NCBI GenBank assembly: GCA_036971715.1
Contig: JAVHJL010000007.1
Coordinates: 2,976,001 to 3,040,000, forward strand
Reading direction: 5' to 3'
From: Arthrobotrys musiformis
Lineage: Eukaryota; Ascomycota; Orbiliomycetes; Orbiliales; Orbiliaceae
Length of the DNA stretch: 64,000 bases
Shown piece by piece: positions 34,464-45,204 of the stretch (position 1 is its first letter; every line of letters starts with the position of its first letter). Both the position numbers and the translations under genes were made by a program. Below the pieces are notes generated by a model. It was given only the letters and a program-made list of their open reading frames with translations. It ran no database searches and was not told the DNA's origin.

Positions 34464-35196
34464 AGGGAGGACTACGAGATCAGGCATTACTAGCCTGGCC
34501 CATAGTATTTCTTTGCTTTTCTGATTCCACCTTGGTAGTTTTCGTCGTCATCGGAAATAAAAAGTTTTCGCAAAGCCCTTCAAGCGCTGAATTCAAGGGA
34601 GTAGTCTTGGCAATTCCATTCAGCGATGTCGTTATGAACCTCAGCCGTCTCTTTCATGAATTCAATCACATCCTTCACCTCTGGCCTGTTGATTTCCGCG
34701 ACGACGTATTTTGAATGAATCGGCGGCTTCTCTCTGGTTCAGTCCGTACGACGTTTTCCCGAACATGCATATGCATGGGATGCTGCCCGACGACTTCGAA
34801 TACGTAGTCAGGTTTCAGGTACTAGTATATTTGGGATTCTTGGGTTACGGTACTTAGAAAAGCGCCCAACTGTGCCTACACCTATCTATTTTGCCTTCCC
34901 CTTCCCAAGGCCTATTGGCCTAGACGGGCTACGACATACTTGTCTATGTGCATGCGCGTGCGACTTTTTAGACCTCCTGTGCGTTGTGTTGAGATGTTGG
35001 ACTTTAGGTGTAACCCGGGGCCAAGTGTAACCGGGAAGGATCCCTTGGCACTGGGAACCTTCGAGGTCTTAGCGTCGCATAAATTTTTTTTTTTTTTTGG
35101 AGATTTGCGACGCTGGCTGATGTATTCTCACACGAACCACAATCGAGACCTCATCTTCGTACCGGACAGCCTATCTCTCCACGCACATCAATTACA
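34464..35196. other. Intergenic
   Basis: No gene-like ORF. A T tract of about 16 bases at 35083-35098 precedes the Nop13 start by about 100 nt. It should hold the Nop13 promoter. Confidence 0.4.
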
Positions 35197-36456
35197 ATGG
35201 CTAACGCGCCAGTCGATACATCCCCGGACCGAAGTTCGAAAAAGCGAAAGCTTTCGGAGAATGCAGGACCAGAGCTCGAAATCGACGTCAGCCTACCGGA
35301 ACCACCATCGAAAAAGGACCTCCGAAAACTCAAGAAACTAAAGTCAAAGGGTGTCGATACCGATACCCTTACCTCTCTCAACGTCCCTCTGATTGATCGA
35401 TCTAAAAAGGGTGCCCAGGAAGGAGAGGCCCCTGCGAATGGAACAAGCTCGAAACGAAGCCCCTATGGCATCTGGATCGGGAACTTGAGTTTCAACACCA
35501 CACGGGAGGACTTGATGGGATTCTTTACCCGTGGTTCGGAAGAAGGTGACAATAAGCAAGATGGTGAAGGCACGGAAGTCTCAGGAACGGGAATCAGGCA
35601 GAAGGACATCACCAGACTTCATCTTCCAAAATCCACCAAGTTCAAGAACCAAAACAAGGGTTTCGCCTACGTCGACTTTTTGACCGCTGGATGCATTTCC
35701 CACGCCCTCAATCTCTCGGAGAAACTATTCAATGGCAGAAAGGTGCTCATTAAAGCATCGACAGACTTCAATGGTCGCCCGGAAGAAGACAAAAGCAAGA
35801 AGGGAGAACAAGGCTCTATCAACTCTGGAACAAACCCCCCATGCCGCAGTATCTTCGTTGGAAACCTAGGCTACGAAGTCACGGAACAAGAGATTCTTAG
35901 GCACTTCAGCCCTGCTGGGAAGATAAAGAAAGTGCGATTCATGACATTTGAGGACTCTGGGAAGTGTAAGGGATTCTCCTGGGTTGATTTCGAAGAGCTT
36001 AAGAGCGCAGAGAATGTCTTTGCGGGCAATGTAGAGGGGGGCGATGATAGTGAAGACGAAAAGGAAGACGAAGATAACAAAGATAGCTCGGAGGGTGAAA
36101 GCGCTAGCGATGATGAAGAGCAACCGAAAAAGAAGAGAAAAACTGCAAAGAAACAAAAGAAGCGCAAGACCAATCCTTATGCCTTCATGGGGAACCGGAG
36201 ACTAAGGCTGGAATACGGAGAGGATTCGACAACAAGATATAAAAAGAGATTTGGCGATGGCAAGGGAGATGCAAATGGAAAGCCTGAGAAGGCAGGGCCC
36301 TCGCACAAGAAGCCATCAAGAGACGGACCGGCTAGGAAAGAGGCCAAGGAGCCTCAAAGAGAGCTTACTACTGAAGAGAAACAAGCCAAGAATGTGGAGT
36401 CTAGGCTTACTGGTAGAATCGTGGAGGGTACAGGCAAGAAGATTACTTTCGATTGA
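35197..36456 (+). CDS. NOP13: Nop13-type nucleolar RNA-binding protein with two RRMs
   Basis: A 419-aa intron-less frame. RRM1 spans about residues 90-188 (YGIWIGNLSFN as RNP2, KGFAYVDF as RNP1) with an acidic loop inserted between. RRM2 starts at about 217 (RSIFVGNLGYEV, KGFSWVDF). Its end is split by an acidic then Lys-rich insert (about 280-325), after which NRRLRLEYGED supplies a last strand. The N-terminus and the C-terminus (TTRYKKRFG, then basic residues and a conserved GRIVEGTGKKITFD end) fit Nop13 orthologues. Established knowledge: Nop13 associates with pre-ribosomal particles in the nucleolus. Start context (ACAATGG) is good. The main alternative, the related Nop12, has a different C-terminus. 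Confidence 0.88.
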   Translation: MANAPVDTSPDRSSKKRKLSENAGPELEIDVSLPEPPSKKDLRKLKKLKSKGVDTDTLTSLNVPLIDRSKKGAQEGEAPANGTSSKRSPYGIWIGNLSFNTTREDLMGFFTRGSEEGDNKQDGEGTEVSGTGIRQKDITRLHLPKSTKFKNQNKGFAYVDFLTAGCISHALNLSEKLFNGRKVLIKASTDFNGRPEEDKSKKGEQGSINSGTNPPCRSIFVGNLGYEVTEQEILRHFSPAGKIKKVRFMTFEDSGKCKGFSWVDFEELKSAENVFAGNVEGGDDSEDEKEDEDNKDSSEGESASDDEEQPKKKRKTAKKQKKRKTNPYAFMGNRRLRLEYGEDSTTRYKKRFGDGKGDANGKPEKAGPSHKKPSRDGPARKEAKEPQRELTTEEKQAKNVESRLTGRIVEGTGKKITFD

Positions 36457-37271
36457 TTGGTGGCTTTTAAGTGCAGCGCTAGTATTAGATACCATATATA
36501 TCATCACAAGAATATAATATTATCATGAACATCTTCCGTTTTGGGCGCATCACGCGGTTGGCTTCAACGTCGACGTTTCGAGATCGGGATCTATAGTGTA
36601 GACTCGTAGAGTGCCCATCGTTGTACGTTCGCGTTCCCCCCTAGGACTACATCCAATAGGCGTGAGATGGCCAACCAACTCCTGGGAACAAGACCACTCT
36701 ATGGCTATAGCAAGCTTACGTATACAAGCTGCGAGCGGCGCCAGAACATACGGAATCGAGGACTTTGCACCAGCGACGTGCCAAGGCCGCCTCACATCGT
36801 GTAACCGGCTCTTTGCCTCTTTTGTAATTCCAACAGGGTCAACACGAATGAAGGGAACGTGGCTTCGAGCCAACTACTGTGTTGCAATATGTGGTGGTTA
36901 GGCCTAGTCTCGAAGAGCCCAGTCTCGACACTAGAACAGCCTCGAAGAGCCAGTCTCGACACCAGACGAAAAGCGGGAATAAGACAGAATTGGAAAGATA
37001 TAGGCCCGAACGGGCTATATTTAGAGTGGACTGGGGAGGACTAAGCTTTATTGCATATGACTATTCTAGGCAGAGTTCAGTACATACAAGATGTGCTTGA
37101 GGTTACCTCTGGAATGGGTGTGTAGGTTGAGGTAGAATTGGAATGACAGAGCAAGTGCTGATGCACAAAAATCAGAGCAAAAAGGAAAACAGGCCTTAAA
37201 AACAAGAGAGGGAATATAAAAAATATGTGACGGGGGTCAAAACCGTAGTCATGAGATAGCTGCTGGGCTGC
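36457..37271. other. Intergenic with a repeated micro-insertion
   Basis: Two overlapping open frames on opposite strands near 36550-36900 lack recognisable homology and are probably accidental. A tandem micro-insertion lies at 36909-36966. Confidence 0.4.
36909..36951 (-). mobile_element. Micro-insertion, 21 nt, perfect 11-bp repeat, tandem
   Basis: CTCGAAGAGCC at 36909-36919 and 36941-36951 encloses 21 nt starting CAGTCTCGACAC. A second AGTCTCGACACCAGA follows directly at 36952, so two insertions appear to be nested or tandem. Confidence 0.55.
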
Positions 37272-38036
37272 TCATGGGGTACGAGTGGGCTCAATAAAGT
37301 CGGAAGCACGTTGGGGCCAAGGAGAAGGGATGGTAAGTCCGGGTTGGAAGAGGCAAGATTGATGCCAGGCACTAATACTCCACCATCTTCCATCAAGAGA
37401 CCAGTAGATATCGCCATGGTAGTAGATAGCTGATTTTTTATCGCCTTTGAGGAGTCGACACTTGTTGGGAACTTTGCCGGTGAAGTCGCTAAGCATAGTG
37501 TTGACCAAGATTTCTGCAATGCGGAAAACTTCCTTGCATTCGATGTTGAAGGGCCCTTCACGGTAGACGCAAAGGCCAAGGCTTCCATCCTTCCCGCAGC
37601 CGAAACGTTTGCAGGCACGACCGGTAACTGAACACGAGCCGTGGAAGTCCTGGAGTTTTTTGAGAGCGACGATATAGCCGGCGAGGTCGGCACCGCCGAG
37701 TTTGTCCGATGTACGGATGCATTCAACGTTGAAGGTTCCGGTGGCGCGTTTGGAGAAAAAGTTGGAATGGTCGGCAAGGGAGGGAACGGTATCGAAGACG
37801 GAGGGGTCAAAACCGGGGGTAGATTCGATTTGAGTCCTGATGGATTCGAGGTTTCCGAAAAAGGTATAATTTTCGCCTCCAGGAGCGACGGGTCCCGCCC
37901 ACTCGATATCATCAAAGATGTTCAATCCATGGTGAGTGATTGGGCTTCGACCGGCTGGGGTAGGGATGCTGGCAGAAATCCAGACACAGAAGACAAGGGT
38001 GAAGACCAAATTGATCAACGGTTTAATAGACCCCAT
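37272..38036 (-). CDS. Secreted cysteine-rich protein, function unknown
   Basis: A 254-aa single-exon frame. A clear signal peptide (LINLVFTLVFCVWISASIPTP) is followed by a pro-like region with one N-glycosylation site (NYTF) and a basic KR at about residue 95, then a domain of about 130 residues holding eight cysteines (VEC, GSC, RAC, FGC, GLC, IEC, NKC, SCLF). An even number suggests disulfide bonds. The second half (CKEVFRIAEILVNTMLSDF, then NKCRLL) resembles the general layout of fungal secreted Ecp2-like proteins, but I cannot confirm that family. Candidate effector or cell-surface protein; function not known. Confidence 0.65.
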   Translation of the reverse strand: MGSIKPLINLVFTLVFCVWISASIPTPAGRSPITHHGLNIFDDIEWAGPVAPGGENYTFFGNLESIRTQIESTPGFDPSVFDTVPSLADHSNFFSKRATGTFNVECIRTSDKLGGADLAGYIVALKKLQDFHGSCSVTGRACKRFGCGKDGSLGLCVYREGPFNIECKEVFRIAEILVNTMLSDFTGKVPNKCRLLKGDKKSAIYYHGDIYWSLDGRWWSISAWHQSCLFQPGLTIPSPWPQRASDFIEPTRTP

Positions 38037-38398
38037 TATAAGGTAGGAGAAATGGGGATGCTTCTAGCGGAATTTGGATTGAGATAAGTGAAAAGATAGA
38101 CGTTGGTCGTGGAGGCTCGATCGTTTCTCTGTTGATTTAGCTTTGCGATGCGATGTGGGGATGTAGGTGGATGTTTAGGGAAGGAAGAGAAAAATTAAAG
38201 CATTTGTAGAGAGGGGGTTGAAATAGTGCAAAGTATTGAAGGTGGGAATTTTAATATTGCCTTGATAAACCTGTTTATCTGGGGAACTAGCGGAGGTGTT
38301 TAGCTCAGCGGTCGACAACTGACAGCCAACCAGACATAGGCCCCGAGAGACCTTTACATAATAATTATAGTAGATAGAGTTCGACTTCCCAGAGAACC

Positions 38399-38446
38399 TC
38401 CTGGGGCAGACACAGTAGCATCTGGTTTACGAGATAATCCTGGGGT
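38399..38446 (+). mobile_element. Micro-insertion, 30 nt, 9-bp repeat with one transition
   Basis: TCCTGGGGC (38399-38407) and TCCTGGGGT (38438-38446) enclose 30 nt identical to 9823-9852 in the helicase gene. The target differs from that at 9814, so the shared part ends exactly at the flanking repeats. Confidence 0.75.
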
Positions 38447-38865
38447 GTGAATGGGGCCATTGTCTTACGGCAGCAATTGTTCAACCCCATATCTAGGCTA
38501 CGTTGGAGAATTCTCAATTAAAGTTTACCCGCTAGCCTGGCAGTATGTTTCTGTATATACACGCGCTAGTTGAGTCAAAAAAACTAGAGTAAAACTAAGT
38601 GTCCAAGACTCCAGAACGCTCTAAGCGTCTGGAATCGAGGCTTATCCAAGCAATTCATGAGAATGGGTCTATCCACGCATACATGGGCGCACGGCAATCC
38701 GACCAGCTAGGCTGGATTCAAGGCTACAGCTAGGCCCGTGGGGTCATAAAATTAAAAAGTTGAAGATTTTCCTTATTTGCGTATACTAAACATTAAACTG
38801 TGTTCAATAAATGTACATGTAGTGGTCTCGCGGGCCAGAGAGGGTTTCGGTATATTTAAATTATA

Positions 38866-38904
38866 CAGTCTAACTAGTCTCGTTCCCAGACGCCGCAGTC
38901 TAAC
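38866..38904 (-). mobile_element. Micro-insertion, 21 nt, perfect 9-bp repeat
   Basis: CAGTCTAAC at 38866-38874 and 38896-38904 encloses TAGTCTCGTTCCCAGACGCC plus one base. On the minus strand the insert ends GTCTGGGAACGAGACTA. The identity extends two bases further (TA) by coincidence with the element end. Confidence 0.75.
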
Positions 38905-39369
38905 TACAATTGAGCTAGCCCCCAATAAAGGCAATACAGTAAAATAATATATCTATATGCACATACCGTGGAGAGAGCTAGGTTTGCAAATTTGACTCTT
39001 AGAACAGCCGCAAAGCTCGCCGGACGGATAGATCTAGACACTACAGATACATTCAATAAGAATTACTGTAGGAGCTTCTTGCTCCTGGTCTTGAAAACTA
39101 TATTAGGGCGAAATGAAATGCGAAAGATAGGTTATGTACATCTGCAATCTGTAATTAGCCGCGGACCATATCTATATCACGCATATCGATATATAGCAGA
39201 TTCTACCAATGTTAATATTGACGCCGTGTTATCAAATAAAATTATGTACACAAAAGCTTCCTCTAGAAATAATAGTGCTTCAAACCATCTCTAAATCAGT
39301 TGAAATGGCTGCCAACTAGAAGCTCGATTTTAACCTGAAGCATCGGTCCCACTTTCCCAGAAACACGCC

Positions 39370-40335
39370 TCAGAAAGGACCATCTCCACCCCATCCCATC
39401 TCATCGACGCTCTTCGCTACCAAATATAACGCTGCCTCGTTTGATCTATATGCAGACCAGATGAATTCCAACTCATCAATTACGGCTTTTGTACTAGACA
39501 ACCTTTCCTGTCTTTCCGGATTTTCAAGCTCCCACAGCCCCCAACAAAACCCCGGATTGAAGAACTGAACCTTCATCCAGTTTTCAAAGTTCGAATCAAA
39601 TTCATCCATGTCATCAAAATAGAATTTCTTGCTACTTGAAGTTTCGGAAGACATTCCTTTGGGCAAAGCTGGCTTTCGAGCAACGCGAAGGAGGTATTTC
39701 TTCTTTTTTTCGCCGTCGGTTTTTTGTATAGATGCTGGAGGGTAAATTATTGGTGCGCATGTATTTGGGTTTGCAGTGAGTTTGAAAAAATGATCATATT
39801 CGCTATTCAGGGCGTCGGCCCTAGTAAGAGACTCGTGAGAAGACCGAGGGGTGAGTATTGGCGCACCAGCGTCCGAAGCAGATGAGCTCATGGAGGTTGT
39901 ATCAAACAGCTCGTGTGAAGAATACCTGAACTCTGGTATCAACTGAATATCGGGGTTAAAATTAGCGTAAGTATTCGCTCCGAGGTACTCAGCCGGATTC
40001 TGAAAAACATCATCAAACCCGCCGAAATCAATGAGGTCGCCAACTGTAGGCTGTACTAAGCCGGAAAACAAAAGTGATTCAACGCTTTGTGATTCAGGGG
40101 CCCGCGGTGCTAGGTCTTGCATGACGAAAAAGTTTTGCAGATACTGTAGACTTTGGCTGAAGCTTGCGTCCTGACCCGGGAGGCCTGACCCTGGAGTCAC
40201 TACAGGATTTGAGTAGTCTGGGAGTCTTTGTCGAGCAATATTTCCAGTCGGTATTATAGGAGTTGCTGGCTGCGGCTGGTCTGGTACACAAGAAAACGTT
40301 GTATTCGGGGGAAAGGCGTCTGGAGGTATTGGCAT
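39370..40335 (-). CDS. Hypothetical acidic protein or C-terminal exon of upstream gene
   Basis: A 321-aa frame starting MPIPPDAFPP at 40335. Its N-terminal half is Pro/Ser-rich and low in charge. The C-terminal part has FYFDDMDEFDSNFENWMKVQ, a Trp-rich GFCWGLWELE and a helical end. No family recognised. The ATG is only 31 nt below the predicted stop of the zinc-finger-like gene on the same strand. If the last intron of that gene used the acceptor CTCAAG (at about 40353) instead of TTCACAG, it would read straight into this frame (PSPLCTSSQAMPIPP). So this may be the C-terminal half of a 1000-aa protein rather than a separate gene. Confidence 0.5.
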   Translation of the reverse strand: MPIPPDAFPPNTTFSCVPDQPQPATPIIPTGNIARQRLPDYSNPVVTPGSGLPGQDASFSQSLQYLQNFFVMQDLAPRAPESQSVESLLFSGLVQPTVGDLIDFGGFDDVFQNPAEYLGANTYANFNPDIQLIPEFRYSSHELFDTTSMSSSASDAGAPILTPRSSHESLTRADALNSEYDHFFKLTANPNTCAPIIYPPASIQKTDGEKKKKYLLRVARKPALPKGMSSETSSSKKFYFDDMDEFDSNFENWMKVQFFNPGFCWGLWELENPERQERLSSTKAVIDELEFIWSAYRSNEAALYLVAKSVDEMGWGGDGPF

Positions 40336-40366
40336 GGCCTGAGAGGATGTGCAAACTTGAGATAAA

Positions 40367-42707
40367 TCATACTCTTAAGAAATCATGGAGAGTCAGGTCA
40401 TCTGTGAAGGTAAAAAAGAAAGTTGTAAAGCTTCTAGCCGCTAATGAAAAAACTTACGGGGAGATGGTATTGGACGAATGTCCAAGGGCCAATCCGGGTT
40501 ACAAACAAGGAATATCTGTGACCATGTTCGTGCCTGCCTAATCCTGGGAGGTACCACTCCATCAAAGTGATTTCTTTTTAAATGTTCCCTATATGTGTTC
40601 CGACAAACAGTTATAATTAGCGAAGGCGCTCGCATATATATAGATGTATTCGAATATTGGACTGGGGATTATTGGGTTGGCTGCATCCGTTTACAACAAG
40701 GGAGTTGTAGCTTTGCTGATTTTAGATAAATTTAGGAGTACTAACCTTACACCAGGTAGGTCTCGTCGGTGGATGAAGATACATTTCGAATATCGAGTTG
40801 GATCCGCCTTCGCAAATGGGCAAGCTAAACGCTGATTGATTTCTTGCGCACTCATGAGTTTCTTCTTCCTTTTGGGGGGCTCTGAATCTTTCCCATCTTG
40901 ATCATCATCACTGGCCTCTCGTCCATGTTTTTTCCCTCGATTCATCTGTCCAGACCCCGAAGAGGGTGAATTTTCGGGTGAGCTCCCGCAGCTCTCAGAT
41001 CCACTTCTGAATCCGCTTGCTGAATTACTGGAGCTGTCATGATCACCAGCACTCAAGTTGATATTAGGTCCTCTCTGTACGTGACGTTGCCCATAGGCGA
41101 CGTATAAAGCTATTGCGCTAATTTTCCCTAGATCTTCGTCTTCGTCATCGTCTGCAACTTCCTGCGAGGGCGTCTCACTAGCAGAGTGCTGGACAGCGCG
41201 TAGCATTGAACTCTTAGCCCATTCAGTTGGCAACATCGAAAAGTTGTTCTCCGACGATAAATTGATTCTTGATGAAGGCGATGAAGGGCATGATAGATCT
41301 ATCAGGCCATATACTTTAGGAGACCCTCCTTCTTCGTGTAACTTCGGCTTGCAACTTTGATTAATAACAGCGGGTGGGATGGAAGATTTGTTTTGCGTGT
41401 TGTCTTCCTTTATTGTATTCCATTCCGTTGGTGTTTGCGACCCTGGATGAGCCGTGGAAGAGTCTACGATGTCCCAAAATTTCCCGCTGCTGGACTTTGA
41501 GGGTTTTGGCAGCAGAGACGGTTTGCTTGGAGGGCTGAAGACTCTTCTTACAACTGATAGGCTAAATGGATTTTTTGAAGCCCCCCCTTCTGTTACTGAC
41601 GTCAGTGGGCTACGGGGTTTTGCACATGTGGGTAGCGGGATATTGGAAATAGTTTGTTTATAAGTTCCAGTGTCTTCCTGAATACTGTGACCTTGTGGGG
41701 CGACACCCGTGGGCGTACCCAAGCTAGAGCATAAATGATTACGCCTCATTCGTAAAATCAAATCCCGCTGTGACTTGAAATTTGGTTTCCCTTCTCCGTC
41801 AGATCCCAGTTCGAGTATGGCAGAGTTAAAGGCTTTCCTGACATCGGAAGGATTGTCACCCCATTCTGCCGAATCCAACTCCCCGTGGGTTCGTCCCCAA
41901 TGATATACTTGCAAAGCGCAGTTGAGCAGCTGTTCGAGCGGAGAGTCTTCTTCAAAGTCCTTTCTATCCGAGGATAAGGCCGTAAGATCACCTGCTGAGA
42001 AGTTACTCTCATTTTTCAAAAGCCACTTCTCCATTCCATCCAGAGTCCTTTTAAGGTGATTGGCGTTGACCTTGAATGTATCCCCCTTTGGTTTTCTGTC
42101 GTGATCATAACATATTGGCTGCGAACAGGCTATGGGAAGGGCGTTTCGAACATTTCGTCCCATTGACGATGGCGCCGAATCCACCATCTTTTTGGTGCTT
42201 AAATTTCCTGTGGACTGGGGTATGTTGCTAGAGTGGCTGATCGAACTCTTTGTATAGTCTGTGTCTGAAATTAGTCATAGCTTGACGTGTGCCGATTTGC
42301 TGTGAGTGGCAAAGCACGTTACCTCGATCACGTCGAATTGCTCCGCCGTTGGATGAAGGTGGTAGTTCGCCCGTCTCTCTGAGGCCCAACTCCTTGGCCC
42401 TTTTTACCCAATATCCCAAGGTATCTTTCCCTGAGGGGCGGCCCCGGCTTCTCGACCTCTTCCCTTCACTTGTGCCCCCGGGATTCCGGCCCCGACTCCT
42501 CGACCCCTTTCCACGGCCACAATGGTTGTCGGGATTTCCTGGCTGATCCAGGCGACCTCGGCTCCGCGACCTTCTTCCGCGGTCATTCTTAGCCGGACGA
42601 CTCCGGCTTCTTGATTCCTTTCGCGCACTTCTGATACTAGGATGGGGGCTGGCAGTTGAGCAATAGGAGCGGTAGCTCCTTACGGAGGCGCGAGAATTGT
42701 CAATCAT
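40367..42707 (-). CDS. RS-rich protein with fungal zinc-finger-like C-terminal module
   Basis: Exons 42707-42323, 42264-40746, 40588-40458 and 40401-40367 join to 689 aa. The N-terminus has repeated RSRSRGR/RSRSRP units resembling SR-domain proteins. The middle is Ser-rich and disordered with an acidic patch (ADDDEDEDLG). Near the end, RLACPFAKADPTRYSKC followed across the junction by HRRDLPGVREHLKRNHF and ARTWSQIFLVCNPDWPL matches a module common in filamentous ascomycetes, in which Cys and His residues could bind zinc. Its role is not established. Start chosen at MIDNSRAS. The donor GTTAGT (40745) was preferred over two nearer GTs because only it gives the conserved PGVREHL. The final 35-nt exon is uncertain. 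Confidence 0.65.
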
Positions 42708-45204
42708 ACCCCCAAGCCGTATAATCACTGCAAACTAAGGTCGCGGGGCAGGAGGAATAGATTCCATCATAACCTTTTCGTAGTAGGATCCTAGAAGCTT
42801 AAGGAATATAAATAACTCGATTATTCTTCGCGCTTCGTCGTACTTTTAAAGTTGTTCCTCCAAAAGGCAGCAGGGTGCAACTGGTTGCAAGGCGCCAAAG
42901 GCTGTTCAAAGCAAACCAGTGCAGAATATCGCGGCTCGTCTTTTTTCAAAGTAATTTAAATTGCGCTGAACGAAAGTAAAGATATGCGACAGCGGCCAAT
43001 CTGTGCATCAACTATATGTATCCAGTATGTAACTTCGATGCAATGTTGATATCGCGTTTGACCACGAGGCCGGCGAAAAGGTTAGCGACAGCCAAATACT
43101 TCCGGAAAGTTTGCAATGCAATGGGATAGTTTTGGTGCTGATAAGTATTGTCTACTGGTATATTTATTCAAGTATATACAACTGTATGGTCTCGAATATT
43201 CTCCAGCATCTGGATATAACGAAATATCTCAGAAGAAAATTTATCGTCGGATTAAATTTATAAATTAGCTTGTAATTTAAATTTATAAACCCGTGTATTG
43301 GGGACACAATTAATTGCCAAAAATATACGTTGACGGTACAAAAGGTTTAGCCCAGATATATTAGAGGTAAAATCGAAGGGATCTAGAAATTTTATCCACC
43401 TTCTTTTGTCAGCTATGGACCACACGAACGTCTTAAGTAACTTCATTCGCAATATGAGGGTCTCAAAGTTATGAGCCTCGAACCCGGCCGTGAGCCCCCG
43501 AAGCGTGTTGATTTGTTGGCAGGATTCCTTCCAGCCAATAGGATTCTTGGGAGCATCGCAATTCCCACAAACCTAGCTGAACATGACAACGAATCAAATA
43601 TTCTCATGTCCTTCGTCAGTGATGCATGCATGATGGGCTCTCGGGAATGATAGCCCAGAAACTGTCAGCCATCTAAGACCACACTGAGAGAAAGTCGAAG
43701 AAAGATCTCCCGTGAGCACGTGAGTTTATCACGAAAAGCGAAAAAATACAAGCCTTCTAGCCATAATAGCTAGTTTAGCCGATGGATTTCCGCTGCGCCG
43801 GCCGGCGAGCTCGAGAAAACGTCTATTCTGTTCGGGGTTCATACGAAAGTAATTCAAAATTTCGGAATTAAATTTCGATATCTTCGCTGCCTGCGATCGA
43901 TTCAGATGCTTCATGGACGTGATAGACCGTTAGGTATTATCGAGTAGCGCTACGTAGCTGGTGGTCATGTGAACTAGGATCTATGGATCCAGTCCGCAGC
44001 TGCACCTTCATTCGGCTTGATCAAGTCGTCAAGATCTCCTCAATGATGTCCGGCCCAAGAGTTTCAAAGTTGCCGACTTGCTGTCAAACATGAACGTGGC
44101 CGGTAGCTAGCGCTAGGATCTGGTTCGCTTCGCAGCTATCGTTTCGAGATCAACAACAGCCTTGCCAGTGTTACTTGTAAACTATATCGTGGGGTCAAGG
44201 GAACACAACTAATTAAAGTAGCTAGTAGTCTGGAATATTCGAAAGGCACTTTGGTATCATATATCCAAAATTTGCTATCCGGAAAGGAATTCCTAGGCTG
44301 ACACGGTGAGAAAACTTGGTATGAGTGGGGCGCCTCGCTTGTGCAGGATACGTCCTTCTCAGGTTAGCTGGAATCTTCCACGTCGAATGATGATGTGTTC
44401 CGGATGATATGATGACGCATTGACGGGGTCCAGCGCTGCAGTCGACCATTAGTCGGTGGCATTGGCCTCAATTGTCCGTTACACGAACTTTTAAATTTTG
44501 AAAGGGAGGGCTCGAGGCCCTTCAAAACAATAATAGAAATTCACTCGGTATAATGAATAGTCGTCAATCCTGGTCTTATACCCAGACCGCACAAATTTAA
44601 AGAGTGACCGAACTTTGTTTGGCTCAATCCTAAACTCGCAGGAAATTCTCGTGTACCCATTATGTGCACCCATGTATACGTTACAAGGGACGCGCAGTTC
44701 GCCGATGCAAACGCGCCACGATACCGCCCTTTTTGCGAGTGGGAAATTGGGGCAGATCTAGAATTATCTCGATCGCGCTGCAATTCCTAGTCTTGGGTTG
44801 TGCGATTCTCTACATTGAACACGCGTTGCACACATGCCTATAACTTAAGTAGGTAGGTATATATACCTACATATACAGAGATTAGATAATACACGTAGAC
44901 GGTTTATTTGTCACACACTAGGCCTTCGTTTAGGTCCTTAGAGGTTTCACTATTCCGTATTTTCAAGTCGGAGAATCTAAGTTGGCGTTGCAATTAGATA
45001 TGAGATTTGCTCGGGTCGCTTTATGTTCAAGTTAACTTGCCATGTGTGCGACACTACCGGTATACCCTATATATTATTATGTCATTGCTAGATATTCATA
45101 ACTCTTAAGATTTATTAAAGAAGCACCTGGCAAATTAATCCCAATTTACATGTAAGAAAGATACGACTGTATACTAGCTTTCCTTCGGCCCCGGTGCAGC
45201 CCCC
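42708..45204. other. Gene-free, AT-rich interval
   Basis: Strongly AT-rich at 43140-43330. No gene-like ORF of support. It holds one long micro-insertion candidate at 44564-44630. Confidence 0.45.
44564..44630 (-). mobile_element. Putative long micro-insertion, 53 nt, 7-bp repeat
   Basis: TCAATCC at 44564-44570 and 44624-44630 encloses 53 nt starting TGGTCTTATACCCAG. Relative to the core CTGGGTACGAGACCA the only changes are CG to TA, as expected from methylation or RIP-type C-to-T decay. Its inner part (TTTGTGCGGTCTGG on the minus strand) resembles those at 10749 and 38875. Confidence 0.4.

Larger units (their letters stand above)
38037..39369. other. Intergenic, AT-rich, with two micro-insertions
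   Basis: Copies at 38399-38446 and 38866-38904. A further family end (TGGTCTCGCGGGCCAG, 38823-38838) shows no flanking repeat. The ORF at 38968-39294 lies in AT-rich DNA and looks accidental. Confidence 0.5.

Noticed and set aside
36550..36901. Overlapping open frames on both strands
   Set aside because: Neither resembles a protein family and each is the antisense shadow of the other.
38875..38930. tRNA-derived SINE, because the minus strand has TAGCTCAATTG (A-box-like) before GGGAACGAGACT (B-box-like)
   Set aside because: The B-box-like part is bounded by its own 9-bp duplication, so it is a separate insertion; the other copies lack the A-box.
38968..39294. 108-aa open frame
   Set aside because: Lies in AT-rich DNA with AT-driven codons and no similarity to known proteins.
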